From: Desulfovibrionaceae bacterium
GTDB lineage: Bacteria > Desulfobacterota > Desulfovibrionia > Desulfovibrionales > Desulfovibrionaceae
DNA length: 64,000 nt
Assembly: GCA_028689675.1 (NCBI GenBank)
Contig: JAQVCS010000010.1
Location: 29,408-93,407 of the forward strand
Direction of reading: 5' to 3'
The notes below the pieces were generated by a model. That model saw nothing but the letters and a program-made list of their open reading frames with translations, made no database searches and was not told the DNA's origin. Positions within the stretch are counted from its first letter, which is position 1, and every line of letters begins with the position of its first letter. Positions 35,191-44,188 of this stretch are shown here, in pieces. The translations under genes and the position numbers were made by a program.

Positions 35191-36309
35191 GGGCTGCAAA
35201 ATAAATTTGCCCTGCGCATCAACAATGTAGGTGCGGTAAAAAGAGCCAACCCTGTCGCCCTTGGCATCAAAGCCCATGTGCCCAGTCAGGCCAGCAATAT
35301 CTTTCAGGCTGTGCAAAGCCTTGGCAATGGCTTCGGGCTCGGTGTTGCCCTTTGCCACTGCGGCTTCCAAAGCCTTAAAGGCATCACCAGCAATGACTGC
35401 CCAAATAGAATTAGGCTGGCCGCCATATTTTTTCTTGAAGCTTTCCAAGAAAGCGCGGGCTTCTTGAGAGTCCAAGTCCTGCGGCATGGGCGGGCTGATA
35501 AAATAAAAGCCCTGCGCCGCTTCCACGCCAGCAATTTTTACTAAATCGGGGTGATTGGTGGCATCGCCACCCAGCATGGGCACATTCCAGCCCATTTGTG
35601 TGCGCTGGCGCAGCAAAGCACCCATTTCAGGGTAATAGCCAGTATAGAAAACCAAATCTGCCCCTGTGGCCTTTAATTTGGTTAAAATAGCGGTATAATC
35701 GCGTTCGCCGGGGGTCAAAGCATCAAAAAAGACAACCTTGACCTTGGCTTTATCCAGTAAAGCCTTTGATTCTTCTGCCAGCCCTTTGGCATACGAAGAA
35801 TTATCGTGCAGAATAGCAATATTTTTTTTGCCCATCTTTTGAATGGCTTCAGCAGCAGAAAGCCCCTGAGAATCATCACGCGGGCAGGTGCGGAAAAAGA
35901 GCGGCAGCCCCTTTTCTGTTAAGCGCACGCTGGTAGAGCCTGTGGCCACCTGCACCACGTCCGCCTCGGCAATGATATTTTGCGAAGCTTCTGTGACGGC
36001 CGAGCCATAGGTGCCAATAATAGCAGCCACTTCGTTAGAAACGAGCTTTTGCGCGGCAAGGGCAGCTGTGCGCGGGTCGCCAGCGTCATCTTCTACCACC
36101 AGCTTAAAGGTGTTGCCGCCAACGCCGCCTTTGGCATTGGCTTCTTCAACAAGCAGGGTGACAATTTTCTGCATATCTTGGCCTTCAGAGGCCCATTTGC
36201 CTGTCAGGGGGCACATCAAGCCAATATTGACTTCGGCGGCACTGACAGGGGCGCTGACAAGGCCTAAGCCAAGAGCGCACAGGGAAAGCGCATACACAAT
36301 ACCTTTCAT
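35188..36309 (-). CDS. livJ: Branched-chain amino-acid binding protein LivJ/K-like (operon 1)
   Basis: A 373-residue periplasmic protein with a Sec signal peptide (KGIVYALSLCALGLGLVSAPVSA, cleavage about residue 24). The mature part shows the type I fold: VNIGLMCPLTGKWASEGQDM, AAIIGTYGSAVTEASQNIIAE and KNIAILHDNSSYAKGL. GGAGG precedes ATG 36309; an upstream in-frame start adds 68 residues unlike the family. It captures amino acids, probably branched-chain or another aliphatic type, for LivHMGF encoded downstream. Its stop is contributed by a repeat. Confidence 0.93.
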   Translation of the reverse strand: MKGIVYALSLCALGLGLVSAPVSAAEVNIGLMCPLTGKWASEGQDMQKIVTLLVEEANAKGGVGGNTFKLVVEDDAGDPRTAALAAQKLVSNEVAAIIGTYGSAVTEASQNIIAEADVVQVATGSTSVRLTEKGLPLFFRTCPRDDSQGLSAAEAIQKMGKKNIAILHDNSSYAKGLAEESKALLDKAKVKVVFFDALTPGERDYTAILTKLKATGADLVFYTGYYPEMGALLRQRTQMGWNVPMLGGDATNHPDLVKIAGVEAAQGFYFISPPMPQDLDSQEARAFLESFKKKYGGQPNSIWAVIAGDAFKALEAAVAKGNTEPEAIAKALHSLKDIAGLTGHMGFDAKGDRVGSFYRTYIVDAQGKFILQP

Positions 36310-36586
36310 GCTGTTCCTCCAGAGTTGGCGCGCATTGCCGCGGGAAAACCCCGCTCCTTCCAAGCAGAGCGCGTTGAACGTGGAATAGTAGCCTAAAAAT
36401 ACATAAAGCAAAAGTCCTTTTTCGCCCTGTTCATATACAGTGCGCCCAATATGCTCATTTTTTTCAGCGCTGCTTGCTTGCTTATGGAGTTTTCCCGTCC
36501 TGACATGCAGCACAAAGACGCACTAGACAGAGGGCAGGCCTGTGCTTATGCTGTGCCCTTCTTTCTTTATTTTTGGAGGAAATAGC

Positions 36587-37603
36587 ATGAAATATATCTC
36601 TCTTGCACTGCTTGCCCTGTGCCTGTGGGCTCAGCCTGCCCTGCCTCAGGCCGCCCGTTTTGCCCTGTTGCTTGAAAACCCCCTTGGCGATAAAGGCTGG
36701 CGTGACCAACTAGCCGCTGGTGTGCAGCAGGCGGCAGCGCGCTGGCAGATGCAGGGGGATATTCTTATAGAAAGCCAGCCAGAGAAACAGGCGGCTTTGT
36801 TTGCCCGCGCTGCTGCCGACTATGACCTTGTGCTGGTGCATGCCTCTGTCTTTAGTGAATTTGTTAAAAATCAAGCAGGCAACTTCCCCAAAACACGTTT
36901 TGGCTGCATAGATTTGGCTTTGTCAGCAGAAAATATCATGTCTGTTATTTTCGATGATGGGGATATTGCTTTTTTAGCAGGGGCTGCCGCCGCCATTGTA
37001 AGCCAATCTCCGCAGCTTCCCGGCATTCGCAATAAAAAAGAAGTAGGCTGGGTGAATGGACAAAATAATGCCGTGCATCAAAACTTGTTCAATGCTTTTG
37101 CCATGGGCGTGCACACCATAGACCCCAGCATTCGCGTTACAGAAAAAGTGCTGGGAACGTATACCGACCCAGCATTGGGGCGCAGCGTGGGGCATTTATT
37201 GTATGCCGATATGGACGTGGTGGGCTTTGCCGCTGGAACAAGCAATGAGGGCGGCATTCAGGCAGCGCAGGAAACAGGGCGCTATGCCTTTGGCATGGAC
37301 AGCAATCAAGATAGCCTTGCCCCAGGGCATGTGATATTTTCCCTACTCAAGCGCCCCGACATGGCGGTAAACCTACTTGTGCAGCACTTTGCCGAAAAAA
37401 CCTTTGAAGGCCGCAAGGTACTGCACTTGGGGCTGAACAATGGCGGGGTAGCCCTTACTGATGGGCAGGTTTTCAAGCAGGCTACGGGCAAAAACTTCCC
37501 CCCTGCTCTGGAGCGCCGCCTTGAGGAATTGCGCCTTGAAATAGAAAAAGGAACTATCCAGACAAGCACAAGAAAAAAAGGCGAGCTGTGCGATTGCTTG
37601 TAA
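36587..37603 (+). CDS. BMP-family periplasmic binding protein (Med/BmpA type)
   Basis: The 338-residue product has a signal peptide (KYISLALLALCLWAQPALPQA) without a lipobox cysteine. The mature chain contains FALLLENPLGDKGWRDQLAAGVQQA, FLAGAAAAIVSQ, NNAVHQNLFNAFAMGV and GMDSNQDSLAPGHVIFSLLKR, the purine-nucleoside-binding BMP family pattern (PF02608). Family members feed nucleoside ABC importers, but no RbsAC-like permease is adjacent. GGAGG precedes ATG 36587. It is divergent from livJ1 and ends at a strong terminator. It may serve a transporter elsewhere or act as a sensor. Confidence 0.85.
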   Translation: MKYISLALLALCLWAQPALPQAARFALLLENPLGDKGWRDQLAAGVQQAAARWQMQGDILIESQPEKQAALFARAAADYDLVLVHASVFSEFVKNQAGNFPKTRFGCIDLALSAENIMSVIFDDGDIAFLAGAAAAIVSQSPQLPGIRNKKEVGWVNGQNNAVHQNLFNAFAMGVHTIDPSIRVTEKVLGTYTDPALGRSVGHLLYADMDVVGFAAGTSNEGGIQAAQETGRYAFGMDSNQDSLAPGHVIFSLLKRPDMAVNLLVQHFAEKTFEGRKVLHLGLNNGGVALTDGQVFKQATGKNFPPALERRLEELRLEIEKGTIQTSTRKKGELCDCL

Positions 37604-37632
37604 GCCCCAGCCTGCACCCTAGCGTAAAATAC

Positions 37633-37681
37633 AAAGCCCCTGCCCAGCGCAACAAAAGCGCAGGGCAGGGGCTTTTCTTTT
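37633..37681 (+). terminator. Terminator of the BMP-family gene
   Basis: A 13-bp stem plus a further 4-bp inner stem (37633-37650 with 37658-37675) precedes TTTTCTTTTTTT. It starts 29 bp after the stop codon. Confidence 0.9.
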
Positions 37682-37849
37682 TTTAGGCAAGGGCACTGGC
37701 AAGTGCATAGGTTTGCTTTGCACTTGCTCTGCCAGCTGCGGGGGGGCGTATGCCGCCACGCACGCCATGCGGGCGCTTCCTTTGCCCGCGCGTATATGGG
37801 CTTGCCTTTCCCTCTGTGTAAAGCTGCCCTGCTTTAGGGCAATTACCAT
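37682..37849. other. Short intergenic region between convergent genes
   Basis: No gene. It carries a perfect 9-bp stem GCAAGTGCA/TGCACTTGC (about 37699-37728) and further GC-rich stems, which may serve as the terminator region of the M16 peptidase transcribed from the other side. Confidence 0.35.
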
Positions 37850-37965
37850 TAGAGCAGATTCACCTTCAAAGCTCCTATAATGGGGAAGTATATTCCCCTG
37901 TGCGCTTTGAGTGGCAAGGATTTCTTACGAAACCGTGCGAGCATTTTCAAAGGTACAATGCTCTA
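37850..37965. repeat. Family A inverted-repeat element, copy 4
   Basis: The 116-bp copy lies in the opposite orientation to copies 1-3, beginning TAGAGCAGATTC and ending ATGCTCTA. Its terminal TAG on the minus strand is the stop codon of the M16 peptidase. Joining the flanks across one TA leaves CCC TAA, again an in-frame stop. Confidence 0.8.
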
Positions 37966-40566
37966 GGGTTTTACCACAAGTGTATAGGCATTTTCTGGCA
38001 CAATATAGTGTTTAATAACGCGGTGAATGTCGGCTTCGGTCACGGCCTCAAGCCTTGGCAGCAGGTCGCGGGCAAAGCTGGCAGGCAAGCCCACAGCCAC
38101 AAGGCTGGCCGCCTCGGCAGCGCGGGCATCCAGTGTTTGCTGCCCGCGCTCATACGAGCCGCGGAACATATTCACCGCCCCCTCTAGGCTTTCTTTGCTA
38201 ATGGCTTTGCGCAGCAGGTCTTGCACCACGGCATAGAAGGATTGCTGTGCCTGCGTAAGCTTGTCTTCTGTTGTGCCAATATAAAATTGGAACGAGCCGC
38301 TTTCCTGCATAGAGCGGTTCACGCTGTACACAGTGTAGGCAAGCCCCTGCTTGTCGCGCAGCTCGCTAAACAAGGGGCTGCCCATGCCGCCGCCCAAAAG
38401 TTCCCCCAGCACCGTGAGGGCTGGCATATCGCTATGCCCTGTGGGCACGCCCTTAAAGAAAAGCATGCAATGCGCCTGCTCACGCCCCGGCAATGTCCAT
38501 GTTTTTGCCTGCTGCTGCCCCCATGCTGGCGGGGCAAGCACAAGGCCAGCCTCGCTTGGCTTGGGCAATTGCTGCACGGCTTCCAGCACGGCGGCACGGT
38601 CAAACTTACCCGCCACCGCCAGCACCCAAGGCTGACGCTGCTGCTTTGCCCAAAATTCACGAACCTGCTCTGTGCTCATTGCCTGCACCTGTGCGGCTTC
38701 CCCCAAGCTTTGGTAGCCATAGGGGTGGTTGGGGTAGAGCACGCCCGAGGCCTTGCTGCGCAAAATACCTGTGGCGCGATCCATACTTTGCGCTATAGCG
38801 GCAAGCTGTTCTTTTTTTACGCGCTGCAATTCGCTGCCAAGAAAGGCTGGCTGGGCTAAGACCTGCCCCAGCAAGGCAAACATATCGCCATTAAAGCGGC
38901 TAGGTTGACGCATGCTGAGCGTAAAGGTCTGGCGGCCGCTGCTGGCAGAAAGCGAAGCTGCCCTTGCGGCAAGGTAGCGCTCCATAGCCTGTGCGTCTTT
39001 ATCGCCCGTGCCTGCCGTGAGCATGGTGGAGGTAAGCACGCCCAAGCCCTGTTCCTGCGGGCTGAGCAGGGCATCCCCACCAGTAAAGGTCAGGCTTGCT
39101 GCCGTGTAGGGCATGGAATCATCGGGCAAGAGCAGCAGGGTGCGCCCGCCGCCCAAGTCAAGCTGCTCCAAAGCGCTCTGCCCCAAGGCCGTGTCTTTTT
39201 CTTGTTTCATCTGCGGGGCTGGCCACAGGCGCGAAGAAAGGGCTTCAAGGTCTGTACTTTGTGCTTTTTCAGGGTACAAAACAGCCACCTGCATATATTC
39301 TGGCCGCAGCCATGCGCTTAGGGCTTCTTGCACAGCATCAAAGGTAAGGTTGCGTATGCCCGCAAGCTGGTTGGCCTCACCCTGTTTGCCGCCCAATTTG
39401 GATTCCCGCATGGCCAGCCAGTCGGCAAGGCCTTCGGTCACGGTTTCCCTATTGCGGAACAGGCTGTCTTCCATGCGCAATTGCACACGATCAAGCTCGG
39501 CCGAGGTAAAGGCCGCGGCTTGCAGCTGCGCCATATCCTGCATAAACATATTCCAAAATTCCGGCAGCTTGGGGGCATCCAGCATAAAATAGAAAGAAAT
39601 GCTGTTGCCGCTTTCTAGCGCCATGTCGCTAAAAGTCACCATATCCACAAGGTGGTGCTCAAACATATAACGCCTGTCAAAAAAAGAAGCCCTGTCCCCC
39701 GTGAGCAATTGCAGCAAAGCCGCAAAGGGCACAGCCTGTGGCGAATCTGGCTGTGGCGCAGGGAAGGATACCCCTAAATACACCTTGTTCCACGCGCCTT
39801 TTTGCTCGGCAAAGGCTCTGCCTGCATTGACTGTGCGCATATCCAGCGCATCAGGTTCATAAAAAGCCTGGGTGTTTTGTAAAGAGCCAAACAAGCGCTC
39901 TGCCTCAGCAAATACGGCCTGTGGCTCTACCTTGCCGGCCACCACCAGCAGCATATTGGCAGGCTGAAACCAGCGGCGATAATAGGCGCGCATGGCCTCG
40001 GCCGTGATACCACGCACAGTTTCAGGCGTACCAATAACACTGTGCCCATACACTGTGCCTTTATAGCGCAGGCTGCGCTGCATTTCATTCAGGGCACGAA
40101 AGGGCTCATCCTGCCCGCGCTGAATTTCTGACACTACCACTTCTTTTTCTGCCGCCAGCTCTTGGGGCAAAATCAGGGCGTGGGCGGCTTCATCCCACAC
40201 AATATTCATGCCCAATTGCCAATGGCTGGCGGGCATATTAGTTTCAAAGCTGATGCGGTCAAAATATGTCCACGCGTTCAGGTCGCCGCCCACCTGCTCC
40301 ACCTCGCGCGAAAGCCCGCCATCGGGGCGATTTTTGGTGCTGCGAAAAACTATATGTTCTAAAAAATGGCTCATACCGGCCATTTCTGGCTGTTCATGAA
40401 TAACGCCGGCGCGCACCATAAGGCGCGTGGCTACAAGAGGGAAACGGTCATCTTGCTGCACCAGTACACGCATGCCATTTTGCAGCGTGGCACTGTGCTC
40501 TGGCAGGGCAGCTTGTGCGGGCAAAGCCCACAATAAAGCGCATACAAGTATACCAATACGGTACAT
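37963..40566 (-). CDS. M16 family zinc metallopeptidase (pitrilysin-like), two-domain
   Basis: The 867-residue protein starts with a signal peptide (MYRIGILVCALLWALPAQA), so it acts in the periplasm. The inverted zinc motif HFLEH lies at residues 67-71, with the distal glutamate in AEKEVVVSEIQRG. The second half repeats the M16 fold without a catalytic motif (TVLGELLGGGMGSPLFSELRDKQGLAYTVYS), as in peptidases that form a closed chamber from active and inactive halves. It probably degrades peptides or processes secreted proteins. GGAG precedes ATG 40566. Its stop is formed by a repeat. It lies between the two liv operons on the same strand. Confidence 0.93.
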   Translation of the reverse strand: MYRIGILVCALLWALPAQAALPEHSATLQNGMRVLVQQDDRFPLVATRLMVRAGVIHEQPEMAGMSHFLEHIVFRSTKNRPDGGLSREVEQVGGDLNAWTYFDRISFETNMPASHWQLGMNIVWDEAAHALILPQELAAEKEVVVSEIQRGQDEPFRALNEMQRSLRYKGTVYGHSVIGTPETVRGITAEAMRAYYRRWFQPANMLLVVAGKVEPQAVFAEAERLFGSLQNTQAFYEPDALDMRTVNAGRAFAEQKGAWNKVYLGVSFPAPQPDSPQAVPFAALLQLLTGDRASFFDRRYMFEHHLVDMVTFSDMALESGNSISFYFMLDAPKLPEFWNMFMQDMAQLQAAAFTSAELDRVQLRMEDSLFRNRETVTEGLADWLAMRESKLGGKQGEANQLAGIRNLTFDAVQEALSAWLRPEYMQVAVLYPEKAQSTDLEALSSRLWPAPQMKQEKDTALGQSALEQLDLGGGRTLLLLPDDSMPYTAASLTFTGGDALLSPQEQGLGVLTSTMLTAGTGDKDAQAMERYLAARAASLSASSGRQTFTLSMRQPSRFNGDMFALLGQVLAQPAFLGSELQRVKKEQLAAIAQSMDRATGILRSKASGVLYPNHPYGYQSLGEAAQVQAMSTEQVREFWAKQQRQPWVLAVAGKFDRAAVLEAVQQLPKPSEAGLVLAPPAWGQQQAKTWTLPGREQAHCMLFFKGVPTGHSDMPALTVLGELLGGGMGSPLFSELRDKQGLAYTVYSVNRSMQESGSFQFYIGTTEDKLTQAQQSFYAVVQDLLRKAISKESLEGAVNMFRGSYERGQQTLDARAAEAASLVAVGLPASFARDLLPRLEAVTEADIHRVIKHYIVPENAYTLVVKP

Positions 40567-40665
40567 GGCTACTCCTTCGTAAAAGAAAAAAAAAGGGGGA
40601 AGACGGAATTCCGCCTGCCCCCTGCATTCTCAAGTAACAATGATTCTCAAATAAAGCAAGAACTC

Positions 40666-41388
40666 TTAGCCGCCCAAATAGGCCTCTTTCACCTTGGGGT
40701 TTTCCAGCATGGCCTTGCCCTGCCCCTCAAGCACCACGCGCCCCACTTCTAAAATATAGGCATAATCAGCAACAGAAAGCGCGGCATAGGCATTTTGTTC
40801 CACCAGCAGCACTGTTTTGCCTTCTTTATTGATACGCCGTATTATTTCAAAAATTTCTTTAACCAGCAAGGGCGCAAGGCCAAGGGAAGGTTCATCAAGC
40901 ATCAGCAGGTCGGGGTTGCTCATCAGCGCGCGCCCCACGGCAAGCATTTGCTGCTCGCCACCAGAAAGCGTACCCCCCTTTTGCCAATGCCGCTCAAGCA
41001 AACGGGGAAAGAGCGAATAGACCCATTCCAAATCATGGGCTATGCCCTCGGCATCATTGCGGCTGTATGCCCCTAGCTGCAAATTTTCCGCCACGGTTAA
41101 ATGCGGCAAAATGCGGCGGCCTTCTGGCGAAAGGGCAATGCCATTGGGCACCATGTCTTCTGGCTTGAGTTTCATGAGCGAAATGGGCTTGTCCCCTTCC
41201 CTGCGAGTAAGGCTGATTTCACCAGAAACCGTTTTATTCAAGCCGGCAATGGAACGAATAATACTGCTTTTGCCCGCGCCATTAGCGCCAATCAGGGTGA
41301 CAATGCTGCCGCGGGGTATGTTCAGGCTTACACCCTGCACAGCACAAATGCCGCCATAGCGCACTTCCAAGTTTTCTATTTTCAGCAT
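40666..41388 (-). CDS. livF: Branched-chain amino-acid ABC transporter ATPase LivF (operon 2)
   Basis: The 240-residue ATPase begins MLKIENLEVRYGGICAVQGVSL and has GANGAGKSS, LSGGEQQMLAVGRALM, LMLDEPSLGLAP and VLLVEQNAYAAL. The EPSLGLAP motif marks LivF. It is two bases after livG2. It is clearly distinct from LivF1, so the two operons are old paralogs rather than a recent duplication. Confidence 0.95.
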   Translation of the reverse strand: MLKIENLEVRYGGICAVQGVSLNIPRGSIVTLIGANGAGKSSIIRSIAGLNKTVSGEISLTRREGDKPISLMKLKPEDMVPNGIALSPEGRRILPHLTVAENLQLGAYSRNDAEGIAHDLEWVYSLFPRLLERHWQKGGTLSGGEQQMLAVGRALMSNPDLLMLDEPSLGLAPLLVKEIFEIIRRINKEGKTVLLVEQNAYAALSVADYAYILEVGRVVLEGQGKAMLENPKVKEAYLGG

Positions 41389-41390
41389 GG

Positions 41391-42191
41391 CTACAGCACT
41401 CCGTCGCCCAAATAGGCCTTGATGACTGCGGGATTATTGCGAATAGCTTCGGGGTCACCTTCAGCAATAAGCGCACCATATTCCATTACCCAAATGTATT
41501 GGCACACGCCCATTACCACTTTCATATCATGCTCGATAAGCAGAATGGTTAAGTCAAAGCGCTCGCGCAAATCGGTAATCAGCCCCATGAGCTCGGTGCT
41601 TTCCTGCGGGTTCATGCCAGCGGCGGGCTCATCAAGCAGTAAGAATTGCGGCTTGGTGGCAAGGGCACGGGCAATTTCTAGGCGGCGCTGTGCGCCATAG
41701 GGCAAAGAGCCAGCTTTTTCTTCCATGTACTGGGTCAAGTCCAAATCATGAATGAGCTGCTCGGCCTGCTGGCGCAGGGCATGTTCTTCGGCATAAAAAG
41801 GGGGCAAGCCCAAGGGAGCCATCCACCATGGGCAAGAGCGCCGAACATGACAGCCCACCATAACATTTTCCAGCGCAGTCATGGTTTGTGAAAGGCGTAT
41901 GTTCTGAAAGGTGCGCGCCATGCCATGCTGGCACACCTTATGCGGCGGCATGCCTGTAATATCCTTACCCTGAAAAAAAACTTTGCCTTCGGTGGGGGTG
42001 TAAAAGCCACTGATAATATTAAAAGCTGTAGTTTTGCCTGCGCCATTGGGGCCAATAATGCCTGTAATAGCCCCTGCGGGTATGGCAAGACTGATATCAT
42101 TAACAGCTGTCACCCCGCCAAAGCGCATAAGAACGCTTTCCATGCGCAGCATGGCATTGTCTGCTGAAGGCTTTACATAGTTTTTACTCAT
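41391..42191 (-). CDS. livG: Branched-chain amino-acid ABC transporter ATPase LivG (operon 2)
   Basis: The 266-residue ATPase has GPNGAGKTT, LPYGAQRRLEIARAL, LLLDEPAAGMNPQES and ILLIEHDMKVVMGVC, the LivG set. ATG 42191 after GGGGGCAGGGC is preferred; a TTG six codons earlier is possible. It overlaps the end of livM2 by eight bases. An N-terminal extension (KNYVKPSADNAMLRM) precedes the ATPase core. Confidence 0.95.
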   Translation of the reverse strand: MSKNYVKPSADNAMLRMESVLMRFGGVTAVNDISLAIPAGAITGIIGPNGAGKTTAFNIISGFYTPTEGKVFFQGKDITGMPPHKVCQHGMARTFQNIRLSQTMTALENVMVGCHVRRSCPWWMAPLGLPPFYAEEHALRQQAEQLIHDLDLTQYMEEKAGSLPYGAQRRLEIARALATKPQFLLLDEPAAGMNPQESTELMGLITDLRERFDLTILLIEHDMKVVMGVCQYIWVMEYGALIAEGDPEAIRNNPAVIKAYLGDGVL

Positions 42192-43227
42192 GCCCTGCCC
42201 CCTTGCCAAGCAAACGCGCCATACCCTGCCATGTTATTTCACGCATACCCATAATGCCCTCGCGGCGGTACAAAATAATAATGAGCAGCACAACAGAAAA
42301 AACCACCATGCGCATGCCGGGCACGCCGGGTATGATCATAAAGCCAATATCCATGGGCTCTTCAATAAAGCGCAGCCACTCTAACAGCACAGTAATAATG
42401 CCCGCGCCCAAAATACTGCCCGTCAGCGAGCCCAAACCACCAGCCACCACAAACATCAGCACGTTAAAGGTCAACAAAAAGTTGAACATTTTGGGGTCAA
42501 TGGTAGAAAGGTGGCTGCCCAGCAAAGCCCCACCCACACCAGCTAAAAACGCACCCAAACAAAAAGAAAGTACCTTATAGGCAAAAACATTAATGCCCAT
42601 CACCCTTGCGGCAATTTCATTATCGCGTATACAGCGCAAGACATTGCCAAAATTACTGCTGAGCAGGCGCACAAGCACAATGAGGGTAAATAAAAACCAA
42701 ATATAGCAATTAAGCAAGCTGGCTTCATTGGGAATGCCCTTAATGCCCAAAGAACCATTGGTAATGCTGGTGGCATTAACAATAATCACGCGAATAATTT
42801 CAGCAAAACCCAAGGTGGCAATGCCAAGGTAGTCATCCCCCAGCCTGAGCACGGGCACGGCAATAAATAAGGCACACAGGGCAGCCACAGCCCCGCCCAG
42901 CAAAACAGACAGCCAAAATGGGGTCATCATTTCAGAAAAAGGCCACATCATGGGCTCTAAAATCCACATCATTTCTTTCTGCTCTGGCGAAAGAATACAT
43001 AATGCAGAAACATAGGCACCTATAGCCATAAAACCCGCATGCCCCAAAGAAAACAGGCCAGTAAAGCCATAAATAAGATTTAAGGATAAAGCTAAAATGG
43101 CATTGATGAAAATGAGCTTTAAAATATAAATTTGATAATTGCCCAAAAATGATTCAGCAAAATACAGCAGCGTGCCGCACACCAGCATGGCAACAAGGCT
43201 GTATAGTGTGTATTTATTTAACTTCAT
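42184..43227 (-). CDS. livM: Branched-chain amino-acid ABC permease LivM (operon 2)
   Basis: The 347-residue permease has about ten helices, with ALSLNLIYGFTGLFSLGHAGFMAIGAY and SNFGNVLRCIRDNEIAARVMGINVFAYKVLSFCLGA as LivM hallmarks. A long loop EQKEMMWILEPMMWPFSEMM after helix 3 differs from operon 1. Its start codon shares one base with the livH2 stop region. Confidence 0.94.
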   Translation of the reverse strand: MKLNKYTLYSLVAMLVCGTLLYFAESFLGNYQIYILKLIFINAILALSLNLIYGFTGLFSLGHAGFMAIGAYVSALCILSPEQKEMMWILEPMMWPFSEMMTPFWLSVLLGGAVAALCALFIAVPVLRLGDDYLGIATLGFAEIIRVIIVNATSITNGSLGIKGIPNEASLLNCYIWFLFTLIVLVRLLSSNFGNVLRCIRDNEIAARVMGINVFAYKVLSFCLGAFLAGVGGALLGSHLSTIDPKMFNFLLTFNVLMFVVAGGLGSLTGSILGAGIITVLLEWLRFIEEPMDIGFMIIPGVPGMRMVVFSVVLLIIILYRREGIMGMREITWQGMARLLGKGAGHE

Positions 43228-44120
43228 TAGATTTTCTCCTCCATCCGCTCGCCGAACAGGCCAGTGGGCTTAAAGAGGAGCACTAAAATAAGCAAAATAA
43301 AGGCAAAAGCATCGCGGTAGCCAGAAAGCTCTGGCATAAAAGCAATGGTCATAATTTCAATAAAGCCTAGGGCTATACCGCCCACCACAGCGCCGGGAAT
43401 AGAGCCAATGCCGCCAAACACCGCCGCCACAAAGGCCTTTAAGCCCGGCATAATGCCCATATAGGGGTGAATTTGCGGGTAGCGCAAAGCCCACATAATG
43501 CCCGAGGCTGCGGCAAGGGCAGAGCCTATGCCAAAGGTAAGGGCAATAATATGGTCAACTTTGACCCCCAGCAGGCGCGTTGTTTCAATGTCTTTGGAAA
43601 TTGCGCGCATGGCAAGGCCTGGCTTGGTGCGGTACACCATCCACAGCAAAGCACTGACCAAAATCAAGGTAATAGCTGGCACAAACAGGGTAAGGGGCAG
43701 CATACGCACGCCGCCAATTTCCCAGTTGGCAACAAGAAATTCTGGTTGCAGCACAGGGCGGGGCAGGCCAGTAAAGACCACCACCGCAAGGCTTTCAATA
43801 AAGAATGAAACTGCAATAGCGCTGATTAAGGCAGAAATGCGAGGGGCATCGCGCAGGGGGCGGTAGGCAATGCGCTCTATAAGCATGCCCATCAGGCTTG
43901 CGCCAGCAATGGCCAGCACCGCCGCCACAGCCCACGGCATGCCAAAAGCAAAAGTGCCAAAAAAGACAAAATATGCGCCAACCATCAAGATATCACCATG
44001 GGCAAAGTTGATAAGGCGCAAAATGCCATACACCATGGTGTAGCCAATAGCGATGAGCGCATATAACGAACCCAGCGTTAAGGCATTAAAAAAGTGCTGC
44101 AAAAATAATTCAAGGCTCAT
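43227..44120 (-). CDS. livH: Branched-chain amino-acid ABC permease LivH (operon 2)
   Basis: The 297-residue permease starts MSLELFLQHFFNALTLGSLYALIAIGYTMVYGILRLINFAHGD. RAISKDIETTRLLGVKVDHII and GGIGSIPGAVVGGIALGF are the expected later motifs. AGGTGG precedes ATG 44120; a GTG three codons earlier is possible. It lies 68 bp after livJ2, much closer than the spacing in operon 1. Confidence 0.95.
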   Translation of the reverse strand: MSLELFLQHFFNALTLGSLYALIAIGYTMVYGILRLINFAHGDILMVGAYFVFFGTFAFGMPWAVAAVLAIAGASLMGMLIERIAYRPLRDAPRISALISAIAVSFFIESLAVVVFTGLPRPVLQPEFLVANWEIGGVRMLPLTLFVPAITLILVSALLWMVYRTKPGLAMRAISKDIETTRLLGVKVDHIIALTFGIGSALAAASGIMWALRYPQIHPYMGIMPGLKAFVAAVFGGIGSIPGAVVGGIALGFIEIMTIAFMPELSGYRDAFAFILLILVLLFKPTGLFGERMEEKI

Positions 44121-44188
44121 GAGTGCCACCTATAAAGAAAAGGACGGGAGGAAGGCATAAAAACCTTCCCCCCGCAAAGGGTCACAAT

